Made by a program: the position numbers and the translations under genes
Notes under the pieces: generated by a model
The model's input: the letters and a program-made list of their open reading frames with translations, nothing else
Told to the model about the DNA's origin: nothing
Database searches by the model: none
Shown: positions 51,909 to 59,803 of the stretch, piece after piece
Layout of the letters: each line of letters starts with the position of its first letter
Numbering within the stretch: the stretch's first letter is position 1
IMG/VR virus record: IMGVR_UViG_3300042374_000456
Coordinates: 1-62,181 of that record
From: a virus
Length of the DNA stretch: 62,181 bases
Strand: one strand, 5' to 3'

Positions 51909-53171
51909 ATGATTATAGTAGAAACCGAACAGGAAGTTCAAGATTTTCTAAACTATTGGGGTTCATATACCTCAATAGTTTTTCCTATATGGGCTGATTT
52001 GGAAAAGCATCCAATGAATACCCATCTATCGTTTCTCTATGTCCGATTCGAAACAAAGGGAGAATGGGTAATTCCATTTGACCATACCGATTGCGAACCG
52101 ATTACAATCGACCTTAGTCAATCTACACAACCTAAAAAAGTGTGGAATAAGAAGGGATTACTACAAACGAATTTGGGTATTCAATCTCTATATGATTTGG
52201 AAACTGAATCCTTTTTTCTCCATAATAAAACAATCCCATATAACACCCTTTTAGAACCTGCCCTGAACTTTTATACTCGTTTGGGTATAAGAGATGATTT
52301 GGGTAAAAGTTTCCCTATAATGAAGTGGGTAGAGGTATTAAACCTTATTAGTAAAGATATCCCTTATACAATAAACGATTTGTGGATTGATGATACGATG
52401 ATTCCTATCCTTTCAGATATTGAACGAATGGGACTCCACGTCGACTACAAAAAATTTATTGATAGATGGCCATCTAATACTAAACACTTAGTTAATGATA
52501 TTATTTGGACAGAATATAATCCCTATACCCTAACCTCCCGTCCATCCAATCGACATGGTGGCATCAATTTCGGTGCACTTAATAAGAAGGATGGTTCGAG
52601 AGAAGTATTTATTCCCCGTGATGGAACGATGTTTTTAGGCATGGATTACGATGCGTATCACGTTCGAATCATTGGGAAGTTGATTGGGTATGACCTTCCG
52701 AAGACTTCCGTTCACCAATGGTTGGCAGACCAATATGGTTGTTCATATGAGGAATCAAAGGGGAGAACCTTTCGGATTCTTTATGGTGGGGTGAGTGAGG
52801 AGGATAGGAGTATCCCATTTTTTCAACAGGTCGATGAGTTCATTCAAAAACTCCATATCGGTTCGTTGGAGAGAGGATGGATACAAACCGGAAAGGGTCG
52901 TAAAATCCCTATCGAATGGATTGAAGGTCTAACCCCACAAAAGGCATTCAATTATCTCCTTCAAGCAACCGAAACGGAATTTAATATGGAAATCATCCAC
53001 AAATTAAAGACATCCGACCTTCCACTACCGGTTCTATATCTCTATGATTCGTTTCTATTTGAGTACCCTCTGAATTGGGGGATGGAGTCTGCAAAGGGGA
53101 TTCAAATCGTGCTCGAAAGTTTTGGCTTCCCAATTAAGGCGAGTTGGGGCATGGATTACTCTAAAATTTAA
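51909..53171 (+). CDS. Reduced family-A DNA polymerase-like protein (420 aa)
   Basis: The C-terminal half has PolA palm/fingers motifs. YTLTSRPSNRHGGINFGAL resembles the template-binding TGR...NLQNIP region. Motif A is MDYDAYHVRIIGKL (Asp246). Motif B is KGRTFRILYGG (Lys284 and Tyr292, correctly spaced). Motif C is LYLYDSFLF (Asp380, with the usual His-Asp-Glu changed to Tyr-Asp-Ser). The thumb is nearly absent: only about 25 residues separate IERMGLHVD from the template region, versus over 100 in Pol I. The N-terminal 150 residues look like a degenerate 3'-5' exonuclease without the Asp-x-Glu motif. T4-like phages normally use a family-B polymerase, so this is likely an accessory enzyme. Confidence 0.8.
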   Translation: MIIVETEQEVQDFLNYWGSYTSIVFPIWADLEKHPMNTHLSFLYVRFETKGEWVIPFDHTDCEPITIDLSQSTQPKKVWNKKGLLQTNLGIQSLYDLETESFFLHNKTIPYNTLLEPALNFYTRLGIRDDLGKSFPIMKWVEVLNLISKDIPYTINDLWIDDTMIPILSDIERMGLHVDYKKFIDRWPSNTKHLVNDIIWTEYNPYTLTSRPSNRHGGINFGALNKKDGSREVFIPRDGTMFLGMDYDAYHVRIIGKLIGYDLPKTSVHQWLADQYGCSYEESKGRTFRILYGGVSEEDRSIPFFQQVDEFIQKLHIGSLERGWIQTGKGRKIPIEWIEGLTPQKAFNYLLQATETEFNMEIIHKLKTSDLPLPVLYLYDSFLFEYPLNWGMESAKGIQIVLESFGFPIKASWGMDYSKI

Positions 53172-53179
53172 TATTTATA
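53171..53179 (+). promoter_or_regulatory. Late-type motif ATATTTATA
   Basis: It lies at the end of the polymerase gene, 23 bases before the exported nuclease gene. Confidence 0.45.
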
Positions 53180-53202
53180 TACTAAACGAGAAAAGTTAGT
53201 AT

Positions 53203-53868
53203 ATGAGAACAAATTTAGGAACAATAGTGGGGATTACGTTAATGACGTTGATGCTATCATTCGTTACAATTGTAACATTCGCACAAGATGTAGTGGTTTT
53301 AAAACACACAAATTACACAACACACTTTAGTAAATCAAAAAGGTATCCGGTCTTAGTAGAATGGTGGGAAACCAAAGCAAAAATTGGTTGTCCAAACCCG
53401 ATTCCACGTAAAGATAATTTTAAACCCGACCCCCTTTTACCAAACGAAACCAATATCGGAACGGATTATGTAGGAAGTGGATTTGATAGAGGTCATCTAA
53501 TGCCGGCAAAATCGAATCAATGTCAAACCCCTGCGGTACAAGATGAAAGTTTTTATTATTCAAACATGGTAGCACAATACCATAGATTGAATGCGGGAGA
53601 TTGGAAATCCTTAGAAACCCTAACAAGAGATGTTGCTCTAATATCAGATTCCGTTCATGTGTGGGCAGGAAATGTGGGTGAGTTAAAAAAGATAGGAAAG
53701 ATTTCCGTACCGACACAATGTTGGAAAGTTTTTTATGTAGTTAGAAATAAAGAATGGTTTGCGTTTTTATTTGAGAACGACTTATCTAAACCGGATGGTA
53801 TAAATAATAACAAAGTAGAGGTTTCGGATATTGAAAAACTAACAGGTTTTAAATTCAAACAAAAATAG
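53203..53868 (+). CDS. Exported DNA/RNA non-specific endonuclease (NUC1 type)
   Basis: Residues 1-27 form a signal peptide (charged MRTN, hydrophobic ITLMTLMLSFVTIVTFA), with likely cleavage before QDV. The mature part is a beta-beta-alpha-Me nuclease of the Serratia/NUC1 family. DRGH (95-98) carries the catalytic His, followed by LMPAKS, then FYYSNMVAQYHRLNAGDWKSLE with the metal-binding Asn. Substrates are single- and double-stranded DNA and RNA. Export suggests action in the periplasm or outside the cell. The upstream motif implies late expression. Confidence 0.88.
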   Translation: MRTNLGTIVGITLMTLMLSFVTIVTFAQDVVVLKHTNYTTHFSKSKRYPVLVEWWETKAKIGCPNPIPRKDNFKPDPLLPNETNIGTDYVGSGFDRGHLMPAKSNQCQTPAVQDESFYYSNMVAQYHRLNAGDWKSLETLTRDVALISDSVHVWAGNVGELKKIGKISVPTQCWKVFYVVRNKEWFAFLFENDLSKPDGINNNKVEVSDIEKLTGFKFKQK

Positions 53869-53880
53869 AAGAAAAATAAA

Positions 53881-54684
53881 ATGGCAATAGTAATTAAAAA
53901 CGGAATAATAACTGAATTAAAAACATCTACAAGTGGTAAGAATTTAGCATTTGGCGATTTAGTTGGTAAAGCAATTATATCAGGTTCAGTAACTACTGCA
54001 ACTTTAACTACAACGGATTTGGTACTACACTTTGACCCATCCAATCCATCATCTTATAATGGTAGTGGAACAACCATTACGGATTTGAGTGGTAATGGTA
54101 GACATGGAACAATGAGTAATATCTCATACACATCACCATACTTTACATACAATGGTTCTTCATCACAAATTTCAGTTGCAGATAATGCATTATTAGAACC
54201 TGGAAGTGGTGATTGGACAATAGAAGTTTGGGTAAATCAGGCAGTAGCAGGTAACGATGTAGTTCTTGGTAAATTTAACGCAGGTGGATTAACAACAAAT
54301 GTGGGTTATAGTATTAGAACAACAAGTTCAACATTTTACGGACAATATGGTTCGGGTGGAGGTTCGGGTGCAACTCTATTTGTTAATAGTACAAATTATT
54401 CTAAAACTATTAATACCTGGCATCAATTAGTTTATGTCTTTACCAATGTTGCCGCTAATACATTCCAAACATTTGTTAATGGTAGTAGTATCGGTAGTGT
54501 AAACCATAGTTTGGCAAGTATATTAAATACATCAACAAACTTATACATTGGTTCATACAATGGTGGTGAATATGCACAATGGTTTGATGGTAAAATTGGA
54601 ATAACCCGTTTATATAATAGGGCATTGACATCAACCGAAGTTTTGAATAACTACAACGTAGATAAATCCAAATACGGATTATAA
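53881..54684 (+). CDS. LamG/concanavalin-like adhesin protein (267 aa)
   Basis: Residues about 45-260 form a Laminin-G-like jelly roll: LVLHFDPSNPSSYNGSGTTITDLSGNGRHGTM, then SGDWTIEVWVNQ, INTWHQLVYVFTN, FVNGSSIGS and FDGKIGITRLYNRALTSTEVLNNYN. LamG domains bind carbohydrate or protein and occur on phage capsid decorations and fibres of Bacteroidota phages. The N-terminal 35 residues (MAIVIKNGIITELKTSTSGKN) may anchor it to the virion. It starts 12 bases after the nuclease gene, suggesting co-expression late in infection. Confidence 0.82.
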   Translation: MAIVIKNGIITELKTSTSGKNLAFGDLVGKAIISGSVTTATLTTTDLVLHFDPSNPSSYNGSGTTITDLSGNGRHGTMSNISYTSPYFTYNGSSSQISVADNALLEPGSGDWTIEVWVNQAVAGNDVVLGKFNAGGLTTNVGYSIRTTSSTFYGQYGSGGGSGATLFVNSTNYSKTINTWHQLVYVFTNVAANTFQTFVNGSSIGSVNHSLASILNTSTNLYIGSYNGGEYAQWFDGKIGITRLYNRALTSTEVLNNYNVDKSKYGL

Positions 54685-54686
54685 CA

Positions 54687-54696
54687 ATACTTATAT
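54687..54696 (+). promoter_or_regulatory. Late-type variant motif ATACTTATAT
   Basis: Just after the LamG stop, 40 bases before an early-type promoter for the same downstream gene; the gene may thus be transcribed in both phases. Confidence 0.35.
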
Positions 54697-54713
54697 AAAT
54701 AAGCAAAGATAAA

Positions 54714-54745
54714 TTAGGAAAACCGAAATATTTTTTGTATATTTG
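54714..54745 (+). promoter_or_regulatory. Early promoter with perfect -7 box
   Basis: TTAG at 54714-54717, 20 bases, TATATTTG at 54738-54745. The gene starts 22 bases further on. Confidence 0.7.
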
Positions 54746-54767
54746 TAATGGGTAAAAAAAAATAAAA

Positions 54768-56987
54768 ATGACTTCAAATCAATTTTTCAATAAATTATTA
54801 CGTGAACTTTCTTATAGGAGTACCGAAGGGTATCCTATATTGTCTAAAAAGGAACATCAAGACCTAATATCAGATATTCTATCAGAGTGGGGATTGGGTT
54901 CAATGGAATCAGAACTAATCCAAAATTTAACCGAAGGTGGAGAAGAAGATGCTCAATACAAACACGTTGGACAGGGATTCTTTGTAAAAGCAGCAGATGC
55001 CGGTAAAGAAGGTGCACAAAAATTTACAAAAGATGATAATGGAAAATATTCACCTGTAAGTGATGATGAATATGAAAAACAAAAAAATAAAGCCGGTGAA
55101 GAAGGTGGACCAACTAACAATCCAAACGCTGAACCACAAGAAAAAGGTAATGGGGAAGAAGGTCAAGCGGTAGGGGGTGAACAACCACCTGCAGAACCGG
55201 CAAAGGGAACTTCATTGCAAGACCCTCAATCTCAAGAAAGATTTAAGAAAGAGGCAGAAGCAGCAGCAGATTCTAGAACTGATAATTCTAAAAAATCTGA
55301 AAAAAATATTTCAAAAGAAAATGGAGTAACTCTTAAAAGAGTAAAAGAACAAATTGATAAAAACGGAGTATCTTTAACTCCTGAACAAAAGAAAATAACT
55401 GAAGATTGCTATACCGATGTTGAAAAACTATTTGATGATAATTTGTCTGATGAGGAAAAACGTACAATAGCAGAAGAAATTAAAAGTAAATATAATATCA
55501 CTACTAATGCAAGTGGTAGTAAATTCTATATAAATGCATTAGGTGGTAAAAGAAAAATTTTTGGTGATGGTACAAAATCAACTGAAAATTTAGTAAATCA
55601 ACTAAAACAATACACTCAATTAGACCAAGTAGATTTTTCTGGTATTAAGAAAAACCTAACAGCAGCAGCAAAACCAGATTTAGGTAAAGATTCAGTAGCA
55701 ACACCCAAAGATACACCGGAAGTAAAGCAATTATTTGATTCATCCCCTGTCCTATCTCGTATTAGAGAAAATGTGAGAGGTGTGTTTGTACCAAAAGATG
55801 AAGATGGTAATATACTATATCCATCAAATAAACATCCTCGTGCTTATTTAGACCAATCATTTAAAAACCCTGCTCTAACTAAAACAATCGATTTGGTTAA
55901 AGAATATGTGAAAGATGGTCATTTATCACAAGAATATTTAGATGCATTGGTAACCCATCAAAGTAGATTAGCAAGTATACTGAGTGTTTATGAAGTACCA
56001 TCTGAAGATGCTGCAAATGCAATTGCAGATTCATATAATGATTTAATGGTAGATTTACATAATTCAGACCCCGAAGCAGCATCTGCAGTAATGAAACAAC
56101 TTGCTGAAAATCGTTTATATGAAGAATCGCTTGCAAGAGGTGAAGAAGTTTATTTACCATCAAATGGAACATTCCCTGGTGGTGATATGATTAGAGTAGG
56201 TGGTGGAAACGATGGGGTGGAAACGGTATCATTAGTAAGTTGCAAGTTTGGTAAAGAAGGTAGAATATATGGATGTCCTGCAAACATGAAAGCAGTTACC
56301 CAATTACATCCAGATGAAACCAAAAGAGATATGTTTGGTCAGTATGTTGGTGAAAAAGGGCATACTATGATGATTAAAGATGAATTAATTCAAGGTGAGA
56401 CAAAAGAAGAAACTCAAAAGAAAACAAGAGATTTAATAAAACTATCTTTACAAAATCAAATGTTAAGTGATACGTTTAGTGATGAAGAATTAGATAAAAT
56501 TTCCGAAGTGTGTTCTGAATATTTTTATGAGTTAAAATCTCTTAGAGAAAAATTAGAAGCGGAAATGGGAAATGTTGGTGCAGATACATTTTGGGGCGAG
56601 TATCAAAAACGATTATCTAAATTCAAAAAAGATTACCAAAAGAAAATACAAGAACTAGTCCCATCTGATAAATTAGGAAAAATTGTTGGTGAAAATAATA
56701 TACCTAATTTTAAAACAAGATTAACACCCGATGTGTTTTTATCTGGTGTTTTACTAGCAGAAAATATTAGAACAAGTGGTGGATATGGACTTTCACATAA
56801 TAAACAATATTATGATGAGAATGGTAAACCGGTTTCAAAAACCGATAAAGGTACTGCAGAACCTAATGATTATTCATTAACTATACGCAACGAAAGAACC
56901 GCTGGAAGAAATGGTGGTGGTATTCAAATGTCATTCTCAGGTGATGGTAATAGACCTAAAGGTGAAATATTACCATTGGAATCATAA
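54768..56987 (+). CDS. Large unknown protein with disordered N-terminal third (739 aa)
   Basis: No family recognised. Residues 1-50 are helical; 60-85 contain QYKHVGQGFFVKAADAGKEGAQKFTKDDNGKYSPVSDDEYE, a pattern I associate with virion-linked proteins of T4-like phages. Residues 85-190 are low-complexity (Glu, Gly, Pro, Lys). The rest is a folded region with a possible alpha/beta core (DMIRVGGGNDGVETVSLVSCKFGKEGRIYGCPANMKAVTQLHPDE, about 470-515), a long coiled segment (about 580-640) and a Gly-rich end. It stands alone, with an early promoter and a late-type motif upstream. Enzymatic function cannot be judged by eye. Confidence 0.75.
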   Translation: MTSNQFFNKLLRELSYRSTEGYPILSKKEHQDLISDILSEWGLGSMESELIQNLTEGGEEDAQYKHVGQGFFVKAADAGKEGAQKFTKDDNGKYSPVSDDEYEKQKNKAGEEGGPTNNPNAEPQEKGNGEEGQAVGGEQPPAEPAKGTSLQDPQSQERFKKEAEAAADSRTDNSKKSEKNISKENGVTLKRVKEQIDKNGVSLTPEQKKITEDCYTDVEKLFDDNLSDEEKRTIAEEIKSKYNITTNASGSKFYINALGGKRKIFGDGTKSTENLVNQLKQYTQLDQVDFSGIKKNLTAAAKPDLGKDSVATPKDTPEVKQLFDSSPVLSRIRENVRGVFVPKDEDGNILYPSNKHPRAYLDQSFKNPALTKTIDLVKEYVKDGHLSQEYLDALVTHQSRLASILSVYEVPSEDAANAIADSYNDLMVDLHNSDPEAASAVMKQLAENRLYEESLARGEEVYLPSNGTFPGGDMIRVGGGNDGVETVSLVSCKFGKEGRIYGCPANMKAVTQLHPDETKRDMFGQYVGEKGHTMMIKDELIQGETKEETQKKTRDLIKLSLQNQMLSDTFSDEELDKISEVCSEYFYELKSLREKLEAEMGNVGADTFWGEYQKRLSKFKKDYQKKIQELVPSDKLGKIVGENNIPNFKTRLTPDVFLSGVLLAENIRTSGGYGLSHNKQYYDENGKPVSKTDKGTAEPNDYSLTIRNERTAGRNGGGIQMSFSGDGNRPKGEILPLES

Positions 56988-57010
56988 TATAGTCTTTCAA
57001 TTTCGTTTTT

Positions 57011-57020
57011 TATATTTATT
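57011..57020 (+). promoter_or_regulatory. Late-type motif TATATTTATT
   Basis: It lies 30 bases before the gene at 57051. Confidence 0.4.
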
Positions 57021-57050
57021 GTAGAGAGTATAAAAAATAGGAGAGATTAG

Positions 57051-57461
57051 ATGCAAACACAATTATTGTGTACCTTTACAAAAAGAGATGAGTTACAACC
57101 CATACTAGAAAAAATTAGACAAACATATACAATTGTTTATAATTACATATACGTGCTTCAGAATAAATCTAACTTAGATGAATTATATATTACATACAAT
57201 ATAGATACTCAATATAAACCAACTACTCCACTAAAAGATACTATTTTAGTACATAGAAAAAAACAATCTAATACCTTATATACAATCAACGCCCTAAATG
57301 AATTAGTTAAAGAGGAAAATGGTGGTAAATTAGATAAGAGTTTTGAGATAGATTGGGAAAAATTTAGAAACACTATTATAGTGACAAATACCGAAGGAAC
57401 TAAGAAACTTAGTACGAGAATTTTTGAAGTGATAGAAACATCAGAAACTATTTCAGAATAA
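57051..57461 (+). CDS. Unknown protein (136 aa)
   Basis: No named family. Alternating strands and helices, starting QTQLLCTFTKRDELQPILEKIRQTYTIVYNYIYVLQNKSNLDELYITYNID. It has a strong AGGAG eight bases before ATG and a late-type motif upstream, so it is expressed with virion genes. Confidence 0.72.
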   Translation: MQTQLLCTFTKRDELQPILEKIRQTYTIVYNYIYVLQNKSNLDELYITYNIDTQYKPTTPLKDTILVHRKKQSNTLYTINALNELVKEENGGKLDKSFEIDWEKFRNTIIVTNTEGTKKLSTRIFEVIETSETISE

Positions 57462-57462
57462 A

Positions 57463-57494
57463 TTTGGTAATACGAAATATTATTCGTATCTTTA
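57463..57494 (+). promoter_or_regulatory. Early promoter, Bacteroidota type
   Basis: TTTG at 57463-57466, 20 bases, TATCTTTA at 57487-57494. It drives the DUF1599-like gene. Confidence 0.78.
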
Positions 57495-57521
57495 CATTAA
57501 TAAAAACAAATAAAGGTTATA

Positions 57522-57992
57522 ATGGCAAAAAACACACCCCCACAATCAAGTGGCCCAAAGATTCTGAGTCAACAAACAAAGAATCAACTTCAAATGAACA
57601 TCGCTCCTAAATTGGAGACTAAGGATGATGAGGTTGCATTTATCAAATATGATAATCCTCAAATCATAGAACAGGTCGAAAAAGAATATCCAGAAATGAC
57701 GGATGAGTTTAAACGACTTATGTTTACTCAATACGAATTGTTTTGTCTAAAACAATCAAACTACGGCCCAAATAATATTTCGGTTGGTACTAAATTAGAA
57801 ACTGCTGAGGATAAGAAATTATCACTTACGGGATTATGGTTTAGAATGAACGATAAAATCCAAAGATTAAAACAATTAGTAGTTCTAAGTAAAGAGGATT
57901 CAGTTGGGGAATCAATAGAAGATACCTTTCAAGACCTATCAGTATATGGAATTATTGCACAAATAGTTTCTAATGGTAAATGGGCAAAATAA
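57522..57992 (+). CDS. DUF1599-like nucleotide-metabolism-type protein (156 aa)
   Basis: The C-terminal 90 residues follow a pattern seen in DUF1599 proteins: KQSNYGPNNI, then GLWFRMNDKIQRLKQLVV and VGESIEDTFQDLSVYGIIAQIV. The DKIxRLK and E-S-x-x-D-T-x-x-D motifs resemble all-alpha nucleotide pyrophosphohydrolases such as MazG relatives. A role in nucleotide pool or DNA base modification metabolism is suspected for this family but not proven. The N-terminal 45 residues are Gln/Pro-rich. It has its own early promoter. Confidence 0.72.
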   Translation: MAKNTPPQSSGPKILSQQTKNQLQMNIAPKLETKDDEVAFIKYDNPQIIEQVEKEYPEMTDEFKRLMFTQYELFCLKQSNYGPNNISVGTKLETAEDKKLSLTGLWFRMNDKIQRLKQLVVLSKEDSVGESIEDTFQDLSVYGIIAQIVSNGKWAK

Positions 57993-58003
57993 ACGATAGA
58001 ATA

Positions 58004-58035
58004 TTTGGATATATCAGATAATAATCGTATCTTAG
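58004..58035 (+). promoter_or_regulatory. Early promoter, Bacteroidota type
   Basis: TTTG at 58004-58007, 20 bases, TATCTTAG at 58028-58035. It precedes the HNH-helicase gene by 28 bases. Confidence 0.76.
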
Positions 58036-58063
58036 CTTAATAATAAAACATAAAACTTAAAAG

Positions 58064-59686
58064 ATGAAGTATAGTAAAAAAGAATATTGTGAAAATTGTA
58101 ACGCTATATTAGGTTATGAATGCACATATAAAATACCAATGGATATACATTCTAAAGGTATTCTTACTCTAGAACACTGGGATGGTAATCCTAATAATAA
58201 TTTAGCAGATAACCTATTAACATTATGTGGTAATTGTGCACAATATAAAACAAGTTTACATCAAGATTGGTTGACACCTGGTAGAAACCTAAAAAAAGTT
58301 GAAGGTAGAAGTTGGATAGACCCTATTGATTTCATTTGGAAAGATTGGGTTGCATATTGTAATTCACCTCTTTTTCCTAAAATAAAAAATAATATTGGTA
58401 TTATTGTTGGTAAAACCGGTCAAGGTAAAACATTTTCGATTACAAAGTATATGATACCTGAATGGTCAAAATCAAAACATAATCTTCAATTAGTTATAGT
58501 ATCGGCACCACAATGTGGCATTTTAGATGAAATTGATTTTAGAGTGTGTGCTCAAACAAATGGTTGGATGTTTTCAGAAAATCCCCAAAGTACACTTGAA
58601 CTTTTAGAAGATGGTCATAAAGTAATTCATATCTCAACTCATAAAGGTTTAGTAAGTAAAAATGGAAAAAATCTTATAAAATATTGTAAAAAAACTAAAA
58701 TTAAACATTCAATAATCATTGATGAAGCACATACCTGGTTATGTACTGATTTGGAACTTTATAAAAAAACAGTAGGATGGAACACTAATGATTATGCTGC
58801 GGTTCTTTATAATTTATTATCCGAAGTTAGTTCATATAATCCATATGTATTTGGATTAACAGCAACTCCAAACGGTCAACAAACAGGAAAAGTACCTATT
58901 AATAATTCACACACCACTTTTCAAATTATAAACAAAAGTTGTCCTGTACAACTTTTATTACCAAAACAAGCTTGGATTAAAGAACACAAATATTTAAATT
59001 TAGGAAATATAGAAGAAACGTTTGGTAAAATAAAAGAAAGAATCATTGAGATAGAAAATTCTAAAATAATTACTGGCGTTAAAAAAACTCTTTTATTATC
59101 ATGTGCTATTAGTGGGTATGGTAACCCATACGAAGTAGATTCTGTATTAGAAAGAATAAATAAAATTTATTCGGATTTAGGTATGGAGGGTGATTTTAAA
59201 GTATGCGTAATGACAAGCGGAAGAAATGAATCATACTCGCCAGATGGTAGTATTGAACAAGAAAATGAAACTTCATTAAAAAGAAAACTCAATAACAACG
59301 AAGACCCTCTGACCGTAATTCTTGTTGTTCATAAAGGAACTATGGGAATGAATATCCCTACTATGAGTGGAGTAATGGTATTAAAAAGAACGGATAAAGA
59401 TGATGGTGAAGGATTGGCACTTACTGAATTTGCAAGACAATTAATTGGTAGATTAGTAAGAATGAACGTAGTTAATCAAAAATTATTAAAAGAACAATAT
59501 AATTATGATTTCTCCGAATACTATACAACATTATCAGACGATGAAAAGAGAAATGCAATTGAAGCTAATTCTTTCTTTGTAGATATTCCTGCTGATAACG
59601 AAATGTGGGAATTAGCTATTCAAGAATTTAGACATAGCTATGTTAATAATCTTGAATTTGCTATTGAATCTTTAAATAAATTATAA
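58064..59686 (+). CDS. HNH-type zinc module fused to superfamily 2 helicase
   Basis: Residues 9-58 form an HNH-like zinc module: CENC (9-12), LEHWDGNPNNN with His38, and LTLCGNC (55-58). From about residue 110 comes an SF2 helicase: Walker A GKTGQGKT (116-123), DEAH in IIDEAHTWLC near residue 220, motif III FGLTATPNG near 266, and motif VI RQLIGRLVRMN near 460. HNH modules usually cut DNA, so the fusion could nick and unwind, or the zinc module may only bind DNA. T4 has UvsW as an SF2 helicase in recombination-dependent replication, and gp32 and UvsX follow here, so a replication/recombination role is plausible. No Shine-Dalgarno. Confidence 0.82.
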   Translation: MKYSKKEYCENCNAILGYECTYKIPMDIHSKGILTLEHWDGNPNNNLADNLLTLCGNCAQYKTSLHQDWLTPGRNLKKVEGRSWIDPIDFIWKDWVAYCNSPLFPKIKNNIGIIVGKTGQGKTFSITKYMIPEWSKSKHNLQLVIVSAPQCGILDEIDFRVCAQTNGWMFSENPQSTLELLEDGHKVIHISTHKGLVSKNGKNLIKYCKKTKIKHSIIIDEAHTWLCTDLELYKKTVGWNTNDYAAVLYNLLSEVSSYNPYVFGLTATPNGQQTGKVPINNSHTTFQIINKSCPVQLLLPKQAWIKEHKYLNLGNIEETFGKIKERIIEIENSKIITGVKKTLLLSCAISGYGNPYEVDSVLERINKIYSDLGMEGDFKVCVMTSGRNESYSPDGSIEQENETSLKRKLNNNEDPLTVILVVHKGTMGMNIPTMSGVMVLKRTDKDDGEGLALTEFARQLIGRLVRMNVVNQKLLKEQYNYDFSEYYTTLSDDEKRNAIEANSFFVDIPADNEMWELAIQEFRHSYVNNLEFAIESLNKL

Positions 59687-59715
59687 AAAACATTTATACG
59701 AAAATCGGAAATTCG

Positions 59716-59725
59716 TATATTTATA
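59716..59725 (+). promoter_or_regulatory. Late-type motif TATATTTATA before gp32
   Basis: Exact motif upstream of the gp32 leader hairpin; it also reads as a TAnnTTTA -7 box, but the expected TTTG 20 bases upstream is absent. Confidence 0.45.
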
Positions 59726-59736
59726 TACACACACCG

Positions 59737-59753
59737 CGAGTAGGAAAGACTCG
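59737..59753 (+). other. Leader hairpin upstream of gp32
   Basis: CGAGT and ACTCG (5 bp) around an AGGAAAG loop, near the predicted 5' end of the gp32 message, followed by about 50 bases of A/T-rich unpaired leader. T4 gp32 represses its own translation by binding such a structured leader; a similar role is inferred. Confidence 0.45.
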
Positions 59754-59803
59754 TAAATAAAACCATAAAACAACTTAATTTTAAACACTTAAACGGAGAA
59801 AAA

